The notes under the pieces: generated by a model
The model's input: only the letters and a program-made list of their open reading frames with translations
Database searches by the model: none
What the model was told of the DNA's origin: nothing
Translations under genes and position numbers: made by a program
From: Bacillus sp. FJAT-44742
GTDB taxonomy: Bacteria > Bacillota > Bacilli > Bacillales > Marinococcaceae
Length of the DNA stretch: 64,000 nucleotides
Assembly (NCBI RefSeq): GCF_002797315.1
Contig: NZ_KZ454936.1
Location: 250,999-314,998, forward strand
Direction: 5' to 3'
Part shown: positions 1-8,241 of the stretch, one piece after another
Numbering within the stretch: position 1 is the stretch's first letter
How the letters are laid out: every line of letters starts with the position of its first letter

Positions 1-1
1 A

Positions 2-661
2 GAAGTTGTGAAAGGGTATGAAATTACAGATGGGAAATTTGTTGTGTTTGAGGAGAAAGAGCTTAAAGAAATAAGAAAGCCAAATGAAGAAAAAGCAGTA
101 GAAATTGTGGATTTCATAAATATAGATGAGATCGATCCCGTCTACTTTAATAGAAGTTATTTTATGTCACCAAATGATGGAGGGGCTAAAGCATACTCTT
201 TATTAAGGAAATCCCTTAAGGAATCCGGCCGTGTAGGCCTGGCCAAAATCATCATTCGCTCTAAAGAGCAGATGGCTGTCATCCGCGAGTACAACAATAC
301 TCTTTTAATGGAAACGATACATTTTCCCGATGAAGTCAGAAATGCAGAAGAAGTTCCTAACATTCCAGCCGAGGATAATATTACGAAAAAAGAGCTGGAT
401 ACAGCCAGTTTACTAATCGATCAGCTGACAACCACATTTGAGCCAGGTAAATATGAGGACGATTACCGTAAGAAACTCCAAGAATTAATAGAAGCAAAAA
501 GAGCCGGAAAAGATGTAGTAACTCGCACAGAAAAAGAAGAACCTTCTAACGTTACGGACTTAATGGAAGCTCTCCAAAGATCCGTAGATAAGAATAAGGA
601 AAGTAAAACCAAAAAGAAATCAGGAAAGAAAAAGTCTACACCTAGCAAGAAAGCTCAATAA
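2..661 (+). CDS. ku: Ku protein, 5'-truncated by window edge
   Basis: This is the C-terminal part of a bacterial Ku homologue, the homodimeric DNA-end-binding ring that recruits ligase LigD in non-homologous end joining. In Bacillaceae this pathway matters in spores. The frame is open from the first bases and reads EVVKGYE, the conserved run that follows the Ku core, so the true start lies upstream. A GTG at base 8 is internal and not the start. About 219 residues are visible. They cover the end of the beta-barrel/arch region, the helical C-terminal arm and a lysine-rich tail (KKKSGKKK) typical of Bacillus Ku, which contacts DNA or LigD. No ligD is seen downstream, so it could lie upstream, outside the window. 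Family assignment is firm; the full length is unknown. Confidence 0.93.
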   Translation, partial: EVVKGYEITDGKFVVFEEKELKEIRKPNEEKAVEIVDFINIDEIDPVYFNRSYFMSPNDGGAKAYSLLRKSLKESGRVGLAKIIIRSKEQMAVIREYNNTLLMETIHFPDEVRNAEEVPNIPAEDNITKKELDTASLLIDQLTTTFEPGKYEDDYRKKLQELIEAKRAGKDVVTRTEKEEPSNVTDLMEALQRSVDKNKESKTKKKSGKKKSTPSKKAQ

Positions 662-695
662 AAGAGGCCTGTGTAGTCAGGGAACAGGATCTAAC

Positions 696-731
696 ATCTA
701 AAGCGGAATAACTGATTTTTCCGTTTTAGAT
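696..731 (+). terminator. Hairpin after ku
   Basis: A 13-bp stem with one G-U pair (arm ATCTAAAGCGGAA) and a loop of about 10 nt lies 35 bases after the ku stop. A clean U-tract is missing, so termination is likely but not certain. Confidence 0.5.
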
Positions 732-821
732 TTAGTCAATAAAAGAAAGCCCTTTCATATCCTGTGAAGGTGTTGTAATATGTTACTAACACATGTTGAA
801 TAATGAAACAGGGTGAAAGAA

Positions 822-2684
822 ATGGAAAAAATCCTAGTCATAGCTCCCTACTCTGGGTTAGCCGATGTATTTAACGAAGTTAAGCAAGAGCATAACAAAA
901 ACATTGATATTCAAATTGGTAATCTAGAGGATGGGGTAGAGTTAGCAAAAGCAGCAGAATCAAATGGGTACAATATTATTATTAGCAGGGGAGCAACAGC
1001 AAAAATGATTCGTGAAAACTGCTCCTTACCTGTAATCAACATAAATATTACAGGATATGACATTTTGAGAACAGTGGCTCTAATGAAAGGGTATCAGGGG
1101 AAAATTGGAATCATGAGTTATTTTAATGTAATTCATGGTGCCGATTCAATAAGTAAATTGCTAGATATTGACCTTACATTTTTACCTATCAATACACAAA
1201 GTGATATAAAAAAAGAGCTTGATAAAGCTTGGAAGGATGGCGTGCAAGTAATTATTGGTGATGTAATATCAACCACTGAAGCGGAAAAGATGGGACTTCA
1301 CGGTGTCTTGATTAATAGTGGAAAAGAGGCATGTATAGAAGCTATAGAAGAGGCTGAGGAAGTATTTTATTATCAAAGATTAGAAGTCAGGAAGCTGTTA
1401 ACTCTTGTGAGTAACATAGAGGAAGGTGTTTTTCTAACGAGCAGATCAGGAGAATGCATACAAGCAAACTCTAAAGCATGTACTCTTTTGGGAGTGGAGC
1501 CAGACACTCTTCTGCACAAGAATATAAATAAGGTATCCTCCTTTCTGGATATTAGCCAGACATCATTACAGCAAAAGACGGAGGAATTAGAAATACCATA
1601 CAATGGAAGGGCGATACATGTACGAAAGGTACCAGTTGTAGAGAAGTCAGTGGTCATTGCTGTCTTTGTGTTCGTAAAACCTTCACCTGCTGCTCTTGGA
1701 ATACAAAGAAAAAGAGGAAGAGTAGTTAATTATAGCCAACCATACACTCACTTTAATCATGTCGTTGCTAACTCTGAAAAAATGAGTCATGTAATTAGCT
1801 CCGCGAAAAAATTAAGCAAATCAAACCTGCCACTTCTTATTTATGGAGAACACGGCAGTGGGAAAACAGTGTTAGCGCAAGCCATCCATAATGAAAGCTC
1901 TAGGACAGGAGGATTTGTTACGGTATCTTGTCGGGGTTCCAATGCTGAGGAACTAGATGAAATTTTATTTGGCAGGGACAAGGGTGCTTATCCTCGTTCA
2001 GGAGCGGTAGAGAGAGCAAAAGGTGGCACTTTATTTATTAAAGAAATTGGTTCTATGCCAAGCAGCCTCCAATCGAAGTTCCTAACACATGCAGGAAAAG
2101 AATTAGTATATAACTCTTCTAATGAAAGTTTCCGGATAATAGTGTCCAACACTATACCCTTAGATATTTTAGTAAATGAAGGACTATTAAATGAAAATTT
2201 GTATAGATCTTTGAAATCATTTAGTATAACTGTGCCCTCTTTAAGAGAGAGAGAAGAAGATATAAATGATTTAATTCGCTGGTTCATTGCGTCTTCCAAT
2301 AAGAAGTTAGGCAAACAAATTGTAGGATTAAGTAATGAAGTGAAGACTTTTTTGCTAGAGTACGATTGGCCTGGTAACGTAACGCAATTAAAAAACATTA
2401 TTTATCAAATGTGTTTGGTTAGTAACGGGCCATTTATCGAGAACACAGACGTTAAGGATATCCTGCAACAATTGGATCACAAGGAGACAAAAGCGAAAAG
2501 TTCAACAAATTCAGCAGTAAACATAACTGGTAAAACGTTAGAAGAGATTGAAAAGGAAGCTATCCTATTGGTTATGAAACTTGAAAATTTTAACCAATCT
2601 AGAGTGGCAAAAAAACTAGGAGTGAATAGGACTACTTTATGGAGGAAATTAAAAGAAATGGACATAAAGAACCAAAGTGTTTAA
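822..2684 (+). CDS. PrpR-type regulator with degenerate sigma-54 AAA+ domain
   Basis: The product is a transcriptional regulator of about 620 residues. Its N-terminus (about 1-175) resembles the PrpR sensor domain. A PAS-like region follows (about 185-285), then a sigma-54-activator AAA+ module (about 310-530) and a Fis-type helix-turn-helix at the C-terminus (about 570-612). Walker A is present as GEHGSGKT at 342-349. The GAFTGA loop that touches sigma-54 is changed to GAYPRS at 388-393. Walker B reads GGTLFIKE, with Lys407 where Asp is expected. It therefore probably does not open sigma-54 promoters and may act as an ordinary repressor or activator. ATG 822 is preferred because GGGTGA sits just upstream; an in-frame GTG at 813 overlaps that site. 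It lies directly before cluster I and probably controls it by sensing a pathway metabolite (inference). Confidence 0.85.
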   Translation: MEKILVIAPYSGLADVFNEVKQEHNKNIDIQIGNLEDGVELAKAAESNGYNIIISRGATAKMIRENCSLPVININITGYDILRTVALMKGYQGKIGIMSYFNVIHGADSISKLLDIDLTFLPINTQSDIKKELDKAWKDGVQVIIGDVISTTEAEKMGLHGVLINSGKEACIEAIEEAEEVFYYQRLEVRKLLTLVSNIEEGVFLTSRSGECIQANSKACTLLGVEPDTLLHKNINKVSSFLDISQTSLQQKTEELEIPYNGRAIHVRKVPVVEKSVVIAVFVFVKPSPAALGIQRKRGRVVNYSQPYTHFNHVVANSEKMSHVISSAKKLSKSNLPLLIYGEHGSGKTVLAQAIHNESSRTGGFVTVSCRGSNAEELDEILFGRDKGAYPRSGAVERAKGGTLFIKEIGSMPSSLQSKFLTHAGKELVYNSSNESFRIIVSNTIPLDILVNEGLLNENLYRSLKSFSITVPSLREREEDINDLIRWFIASSNKKLGKQIVGLSNEVKTFLLEYDWPGNVTQLKNIIYQMCLVSNGPFIENTDVKDILQQLDHKETKAKSSTNSAVNITGKTLEEIEKEAILLVMKLENFNQSRVAKKLGVNRTTLWRKLKEMDIKNQSV

Positions 2685-2713
2685 AAATGAAACAATTTAA
2701 AAAATAAATACTA

Positions 2714-2743
2714 TTGAAATATTAAACATGTAAGCGTTATAAT
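2714..2743 (+). promoter_or_regulatory. Sigma-A promoter of cluster I
   Basis: TTGAAA and a perfect TATAAT are separated by 18 bases, about 50 bases before the kinase gene. No TGGCAC-N5-TTGC (-24/-12) element was seen here. This fits the loss of sigma-54 contacts in the upstream regulator. Confidence 0.65.
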
Positions 2744-2796
2744 TTAGATATTCACTCAACAATCAATACCATGTTCCTAGAAAGGAGGAGCGACTT

Positions 2797-4089
2797 ATTG
2801 AGAGTATCACAGTACTAGCAGATGATTTAACAGGAGCAAATGATACAGGGTTGCAATTCTTTGAACAAGGGTTTTCAACCAGAGTGGTAGTTAATTCGGA
2901 AAGAGCTACTCTTAAAGAGAACTGGGTAAACGTTTTAAATTTAGAGACCCGTTCGAAAAGTGAGGAAGAGGCAAGAAAATGTTTTGAGCAATTCTCAACG
3001 AAACTAATAGACTCGGAATCTATCGTTTATAAAAAAGTAGATTCTACTTTCAGGGGACATATTGGAGTAGAAATAGATGCCTTAATTGAAAAAGGAAAGT
3101 TTGATTTAGCTATTATAGCTCCATCGTACCCCGTTAATGGAAGGGTTATTAGGTCGGGAGTACAGTACGTAAAAGAAGTGCCTCTGCATGAAACCCAGTT
3201 TGCAAAAGATAAACAATTTCCTATAGAAACCTCATCGGTCAAGAAGTTATTAGAAAGTCAATCTAAACAATTAACTCGTCATGTTGGATTTGAAAGCGGT
3301 TTCTCTTTAGATGAAATACAAAAAGAGATTTATCAAGCGAAAAGAGACGGAGTAAAATTACTATCTTTTGATACAAGGGAGCAAAAAGACCTTGATTGCA
3401 TTGCTGCTGCTAGTCTTGCTGTCCAAGAGAGAATTTTTTGGGTTGGATCAGCTGGCTTGGCTAATTCGTTAGCAAGGGTCTTAAAAAGCAAATTAAATTT
3501 CCATAATCCTTCATCGCAAGATAATAAGGACCTTGCTCTTGATGATGGTAGGTTCTTAGGGATTGTTGGAAGCCAAAATGAAGCAAGTAACTTACAAGTG
3601 AATTACGCAGAAAGAAGCGGGACCTCTATCACAACTCTAGACCCTCTAAGTTTGACAAAGCTAGGGTTGAAAGAGGTAGAACCTTGTTCCTTGCATGAGT
3701 TAGAACAAATTAAAGACATATCGGTATTTTCTGTCCAAACTCAAAGCAGTAATTCAGAAGAGTGGACAAAATATTTAAGCAAATACTCATATATTGGAAA
3801 TCTTATTGCGAAAGGGCTTGGAACGCTAGGAAGTTATTTATTATCAAAACATAAAATTAACGGTATTTTTCTAACTGGCGGAGACATAGCTTATCAAACA
3901 TGTTGTTCTGCAAATATAGATACATTAAATATTGTAGGTCGTCTAGATGAGGGCATCCCAATATGCATAGTTCCAAAAGGAGCATATAAAGGGATGATCG
4001 TTGTCACTAAGGCCGGAGGTTTTGGTAAAGAAGATTCATTATTAAAAGCTATTAATATTATAAACAACCAAGGAGGATTAGTACGATGA
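2797..4089 (+). CDS. Four-carbon acid sugar kinase (DUF1537 family)
   Basis: This is a kinase of the DUF1537 family, whose studied members phosphorylate threonate or erythronate at O4 using ATP. The N-terminal ADDLTGANDTG motif binds substrate. The C-terminal half carries GGDIAY and VTKAGGFG, the nucleotide-binding signatures. About 430 residues matches the usual length. The conserved N-terminus lies upstream of the first canonical in-frame start (TTG 2851), which would delete the ADDLTGAND motif. The frame is open back to an ATT at 2797, placed 8 bases after a perfect AAAGGAGGAG site, so I start there. An out-of-frame TTG at 2798 reads into a stop after six codons. Either ATT is used, as in infC, or there is a small sequence error. 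It overlaps the next gene by ATGA and forms a pathway pair with the PdxA-like gene at 10903. Confidence 0.85.
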   Translation: MESITVLADDLTGANDTGLQFFEQGFSTRVVVNSERATLKENWVNVLNLETRSKSEEEARKCFEQFSTKLIDSESIVYKKVDSTFRGHIGVEIDALIEKGKFDLAIIAPSYPVNGRVIRSGVQYVKEVPLHETQFAKDKQFPIETSSVKKLLESQSKQLTRHVGFESGFSLDEIQKEIYQAKRDGVKLLSFDTREQKDLDCIAAASLAVQERIFWVGSAGLANSLARVLKSKLNFHNPSSQDNKDLALDDGRFLGIVGSQNEASNLQVNYAERSGTSITTLDPLSLTKLGLKEVEPCSLHELEQIKDISVFSVQTQSSNSEEWTKYLSKYSYIGNLIAKGLGTLGSYLLSKHKINGIFLTGGDIAYQTCCSANIDTLNIVGRLDEGIPICIVPKGAYKGMIVVTKAGGFGKEDSLLKAINIINNQGGLVR

Positions 4090-5123
4090 AAAAAAGATGG
4101 TTAGTAGGTAGTGCACTAGTACTAGGAGCTGTATCTCTGTCTGCATGTGGAGGTAATGGAGATGATGGAAACACAGAGGCAAGCGGAGACGGAAACGGAA
4201 ACGGAAACGGGGAAGAAACCTATACCCTTGCAATAGGGCACACTTTAGCCGATACTTCCCATTACCAAGAAGCATTATTAGAGTTTCAGGATATGATAGA
4301 AGAGCGTAGTGATGGCAGAATTGAAGTAGAGTTATTTCCTGACAGTGCCCTTGGCGGCGAAAGAGATATGATAGAAAGCGTTCAACTTGGAAACCAAGAA
4401 ATGGTATTGACTTCTACTGGTCCTATGAGTGGATTTGCTGAAGAAGTTACAGTTGTTGACTTGCCATTCCTATTCCGTGATCATGATCACGCACATGGAG
4501 TTCTGGATGGGGAAATTGGACAAGAATTACTAGAAAAGCTTGAACCAACAGGGTTAATCGGACTTGCATGGTGGGAAAATGGTTTCCGTCATGTAACAAA
4601 TAGCGATGGTCCAGTAGAAACACCTGAAGACCTAGCCGGTCTTTCGCTAAGAACAATGGAAAATGATATTCATATGGATGCTTTCCGGGCTATGGACGCT
4701 GACCCAACACCTATGGCTTTTGGTGAATTGTTTACAGCACTCCAACAAGGAGTGGTTGACGGACAAGAAAATCCTATACCTGTAATTCAAACCTCTAGGT
4801 TTTATGAAGTTCAAGACTATTTGTCCCTTACAGGCCATGTATACAATCCATCAATTCTAGTTATCTCAGAAGAAGTCTACAACAGCATGCCTGAAGACTT
4901 ACAAGAAATCCTCCGTGAAGTGGCTCAAGAGGGTGCTGAGTTAGAGAGAGAGATTGTTCAACGCATGGAAGAAGAGTACATTGAAAGCTTAGAAGATGAA
5001 GGTATGGAAATTATTGAAGATGTTGAGCTAGAGCCGTTTATTGATGCAGTACAGCCAGTTTACGACAAGTATAGTGACGTGTTTGGAGAAGACCTTATTG
5101 AGTCAATTCAAAATCACGAGTAA
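4086..5123 (+). CDS. dctP: TRAP transporter substrate-binding lipoprotein (cluster I)
   Basis: This is the extracytoplasmic solute receptor of a TRAP transporter (DctP family, 345 residues). It captures an organic anion outside the membrane and passes it to the DctQ/DctM permease. A lipoprotein signal peptide ends in LSAC with Cys21 as the lipidation site. A flexible Gly/Asn/Glu linker follows, then the mature receptor. The TRAP signature around LRTMEN...DADPTPMAFGEL contains the conserved arginine that usually pairs with the substrate carboxylate. The start overlaps the kinase stop (ATGA), indicating translational coupling. The protein is strongly acidic, as expected for a salt-adapted secreted protein. 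Substrate is inferred only from neighbours and is probably a short sugar acid. Confidence 0.93.
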   Translation: MKKRWLVGSALVLGAVSLSACGGNGDDGNTEASGDGNGNGNGEETYTLAIGHTLADTSHYQEALLEFQDMIEERSDGRIEVELFPDSALGGERDMIESVQLGNQEMVLTSTGPMSGFAEEVTVVDLPFLFRDHDHAHGVLDGEIGQELLEKLEPTGLIGLAWWENGFRHVTNSDGPVETPEDLAGLSLRTMENDIHMDAFRAMDADPTPMAFGELFTALQQGVVDGQENPIPVIQTSRFYEVQDYLSLTGHVYNPSILVISEEVYNSMPEDLQEILREVAQEGAELEREIVQRMEEEYIESLEDEGMEIIEDVELEPFIDAVQPVYDKYSDVFGEDLIESIQNHE

Positions 5124-5142
5124 GGAAAAGGGAAGAAATTGT

Positions 5143-5174
5143 GGGGCGAGTGTTTCTTACTCGGCCCCCTTTTT
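5143..5174 (+). terminator. Attenuating hairpin between dctP and dctQ
   Basis: A GC-rich stem (GGGGCGAGT pairing with ACTCGGCCCC, one bulged C) is followed by CTTTTTG. Its place between receptor and permease genes suggests partial termination or RNA stabilisation, giving more receptor than permease. Confidence 0.7.
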
Positions 5175-5192
5175 GAAAGGTAGTGACTGAAT

Positions 5193-5666
5193 GTGAGTAT
5201 AATCGTTCGTGGTATTGATTATATAAATTGGGTAATTAAATACGTCATAGGAATTACACTAGGTTCTATGGCAGTAATTATTGCCTACCAGGTATTTTCT
5301 AGATACGTACTGGGAACCTCTCTTTCTTGGTCAGAAGAGCTTTTACGGTACCTGATGGTCTGGGTGGTTTTTTTAGGTGCAGCAGTAGCTTTAAGGGAAA
5401 AAAGCTTAATTGGGATAGAAATGTTTGTAGAACGATTTCCAGAAACAATACACAGAATTCTAAAAGTTTTTTCTTACATAGTTTGTATGGTGTTCTTTAT
5501 TTTCATCATGTATAAAGGGATAAACGTTTTAGAATCTGTAAGCAATCAACGTTCTCCTGCAATGAGGATCTCAATGGTATGGGCCTATGCAGCAATGCCT
5601 ATAGGAGCCTTCTTTATGCTTTTAAATAGTGTTGCAGTACTTATTGAGATGTTTAGAAAGGAATGA
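5193..5666 (+). CDS. dctQ: TRAP transporter small permease DctQ (cluster I)
   Basis: This is the four-helix small membrane subunit of the TRAP transporter, 157 residues, which binds and supports the large DctM subunit. Hydrophobic segments are seen at about 15-35, 48-68, 88-108 and 128-150. The family features LSWSEELLRYLMVW and AVALREKSLIGIE are intact. The GTG at 5193 is preceded by AAAGG with somewhat long spacing. A GTG at 5183 is out of frame. It lies between the receptor and DctM genes in the normal P-Q-M order. Confidence 0.93.
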   Translation: MSIIVRGIDYINWVIKYVIGITLGSMAVIIAYQVFSRYVLGTSLSWSEELLRYLMVWVVFLGAAVALREKSLIGIEMFVERFPETIHRILKVFSYIVCMVFFIFIMYKGINVLESVSNQRSPAMRISMVWAYAAMPIGAFFMLLNSVAVLIEMFRKE

Positions 5667-5671
5667 GTTAA

Positions 5672-6946
5672 TTGGTCACAATCCTAGTTATTACACTCAT
5701 CCTGTTGTTCATGTTTAGTGTTCCCATTGCATTTGCATTAGGAATATCATCAACAGTGGCTATATGGTTATCGGGAACTATGCCACTAGAGAGTATTGTG
5801 CAAAGGATGTTTAATGCGTTAGACCTTTTTCCATTACTGGCCATACCGTTTTTTATACTTGCGGGAAGCTTAATGGAAACAGGAGGTATTTCACGACGTT
5901 TGATTAATTTTGCTAATGTGATTGTTGGTGAAATGAAGGGTGGCTTAGCAGCAGTTGTCGTTGTCACCTCAATGTTCTTTGCAGCTATTTCTGGTTCAAG
6001 TCCAGCAACAGTTGCCGCGATTGGTTCTATTTTGATTCCAGCCATGATTGCAAAAGGGTATCACAAGGATTTTGCTGCTTCTGTCCAGGCTGTTTCTGGG
6101 GGAATTGGGGTTATTATTCCGCCAAGTATCCCTCTGATTTTATATGGAGTAACAGCTCAGGTTTCAATTGGTAGTTTGTTTCTGGCAGGTATCCTTCCTG
6201 GAGTAATGTTAGGCATTTTATTGCTTATTACTGTTTATATCATTTCTAAAATGAGAGATTACAAAGGCGGGGAAAGTTCAAATTGGAAAGAAAAAGGCGT
6301 TGCTTTTAAGGACGCATTATTAGCATTAATGATGCCGGTTATTATTCTTGGGGGTATCTATGGGGGGATCTTTACTCCAACAGAAGCTGCGGGTGTAGCT
6401 GTAGTCTATGCATTTATTGTAGGATTCTTTGTGTATAGAGAAATTACTGTAAAAAATCTTATGAATATTTTCATAAAGTCCTCTATTACAACGGCTATTA
6501 TCATGATTATTATTGCAAATGCCGGTGTATTTGCTTATATACTAACTAGGCAGCGAGTGCCTCAAACAATCGCAGAACAGTTCACACAATTCACAGAAAG
6601 TCCGCTTGTCTTTCTATTGATTGTAAATGTGTTCTTGCTTATTGTGGGGATGGTGTTTGAAACTTCAGCCGCAATTATTATTTTGGCTCCAATCTTAGTG
6701 CCTGTAGCTATGACTATGGGAATTGATCCGGTTCATTTTGGTATTATTATGGTTGTAAACTTGGCTGTAGGAATGGTTACACCACCAGTAGGTGTCAACC
6801 TATTTGTAGCAGCCCAAATAGCAAACACTACCTTAGAGCGGATAGCTTGGGCGGTCATTCCTTTCTTGATTGTACTCATAATAAATGTGCTGATCATCAG
6901 CTATATACCGGAAATTTCTACTTTCTTGCCTTCAATCTCAAATTAG
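5672..6946 (+). CDS. dctM: TRAP transporter large permease DctM (cluster I)
   Basis: This is the ion-coupled translocation subunit of the TRAP transporter, 424 residues with about 12 membrane segments. Conserved DctM features are present: AIPFFILAG, the SGSSPATVAAIGSILIPAM helix, GVIIPPSIPLILYG, GIFTPTEAA, and near the C-terminus NLAVGMVTPPVGVNLFVA. It starts with TTG 5672 behind AGAAAGGA, only six bases after dctQ. Such transporters usually couple to Na+, which suits a haloalkaliphile. Together with the two preceding genes it forms a complete importer. Confidence 0.95.
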   Translation: MVTILVITLILLFMFSVPIAFALGISSTVAIWLSGTMPLESIVQRMFNALDLFPLLAIPFFILAGSLMETGGISRRLINFANVIVGEMKGGLAAVVVVTSMFFAAISGSSPATVAAIGSILIPAMIAKGYHKDFAASVQAVSGGIGVIIPPSIPLILYGVTAQVSIGSLFLAGILPGVMLGILLLITVYIISKMRDYKGGESSNWKEKGVAFKDALLALMMPVIILGGIYGGIFTPTEAAGVAVVYAFIVGFFVYREITVKNLMNIFIKSSITTAIIMIIIANAGVFAYILTRQRVPQTIAEQFTQFTESPLVFLLIVNVFLLIVGMVFETSAAIIILAPILVPVAMTMGIDPVHFGIIMVVNLAVGMVTPPVGVNLFVAAQIANTTLERIAWAVIPFLIVLIINVLIISYIPEISTFLPSISN

Positions 6947-6958
6947 GAGGGATTTATT

Positions 6959-8212
6959 ATGACTTCTTATCCCAAAGTTGCTAAGATACGTCAATCTTTT
7001 GATCGACCACAAGTCACGGCCATTGAACAAGTGGTTTCTGAGGAATTAGACAAAGAAGCCATTAAATGCCAAATTAAACCGGGTGCAAGTATTGCTATTA
7101 CAGCTGGAAGCAGAGGAATTGCAAATATTGCATTAATCATTAAAGAAGTGATCAGGCAGTTAAAAGAAAAGGGAGCAAACCCATTTATTGTCCCAGCCAT
7201 GGGAAGTCACGGCGGAGCCACAGCTGAAGGACAGGTTAAAGTGCTTAATAGTTTAGGTATTACGGAAGAATATAGCGGAGCCCCTATCAAATCTTCTATG
7301 CAAACAGTGCAAATAGGGACAACTGAAGAAGAACTGCCCGTTTATATGGATAAAAATGCTTATGAAGCTGATGGAGTAATTGTTATGGGAAGAATAAAGC
7401 CCCATACTGATTTTCGTGCAACCATTGAGAGCGGGATTTGCAAGATGGCTTCCATTGGACTGGGGAAACATGATCAGGCTTTAGCTTTGCATACATTAGG
7501 CATTCACGGAATTAGGGATGTGATGCCTAAGGCTGCAAAAGTAATTTTTGATTCCGGGAAAGTATTATTTGGGATTGGAATTGTCGAAAACGCTTATGAT
7601 GAGACAGCGATTATTGAGGCGATACCTACTAAGAATATCTTTGAAAGAGAAGCTGAACTATTACAGCAAGCTAGCCAGTTTATGCCTTCCCTCCCTGTGA
7701 AAAATTGTGACATCCTTTTTGTTGATGAAATTGGAAAGAATTTCAGCGGGACGGGTATGGACACAAACATTATCGGGAGGATTAGAATTAGTGGAGTGCA
7801 AGAACCGGAAAATCCCCAAATTAAATATATTATAGTTGGTGATGTGAGTGATCCTTCTCATGGTAATGCCTTAGGCATTGGATTAGCAGACCTTACGACT
7901 GAACGTTTACTTAATAAAATTAACTTTCAGGCAATGAATGAAAATGTAATTACGAGCACCTTTTTGGCACGTGCTTCTATACCGATTGTTTTAAAAAATG
8001 ATAAAGGGGCATTAGAAGCAGCAATGCGTGGTAATTGGGGAGTTAATGGGGAGGACACACGTTTTGTAAGAATACCAAATACTCTTGAGATTTCTACGTT
8101 ATATGTTTCAGAAACGGTATTTGAAGAGATAAAAGACGATAACTCAATTGAAGTCCTAGAACCTCCTAGGGAGATAATTTTTGATGATAAGGGTAACTTC
8201 CCTAACTTTTAA
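6959..8212 (+). CDS. LarA-like (DUF2088) protein
   Basis: The product belongs to the lactate racemase N-terminal (DUF2088) superfamily, 417 residues. LarA itself is a nickel-pincer racemase of 2-hydroxyacids. Here the candidate active-site positions are His84 (GSHGG), His149 (KPHTDF) and Lys162 (GICKMAS), the last being a possible cofactor-anchoring lysine. I could not align these rigorously. No larB, larC or larE maturation genes lie nearby, so the protein either uses cofactor made elsewhere or has another role such as sugar-acid epimerisation or dehydration. It sits 12 bases after dctM with a GGAGGG ribosome site and is clearly part of operon I. An ATG start fits the family N-terminus. Confidence 0.75.
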   Translation: MTSYPKVAKIRQSFDRPQVTAIEQVVSEELDKEAIKCQIKPGASIAITAGSRGIANIALIIKEVIRQLKEKGANPFIVPAMGSHGGATAEGQVKVLNSLGITEEYSGAPIKSSMQTVQIGTTEEELPVYMDKNAYEADGVIVMGRIKPHTDFRATIESGICKMASIGLGKHDQALALHTLGIHGIRDVMPKAAKVIFDSGKVLFGIGIVENAYDETAIIEAIPTKNIFEREAELLQQASQFMPSLPVKNCDILFVDEIGKNFSGTGMDTNIIGRIRISGVQEPENPQIKYIIVGDVSDPSHGNALGIGLADLTTERLLNKINFQAMNENVITSTFLARASIPIVLKNDKGALEAAMRGNWGVNGEDTRFVRIPNTLEISTLYVSETVFEEIKDDNSIEVLEPPREIIFDDKGNFPNF

Positions 8213-8241
8213 ATATTTTTATTAAATGGAAGGTGATTAGA

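Noticed and set aside
2685-2796. Sigma-54 promoter before the kinase gene
   Set aside because: No TGGCAC-N5-TTGC element was found, whereas a good sigma-A promoter is present.
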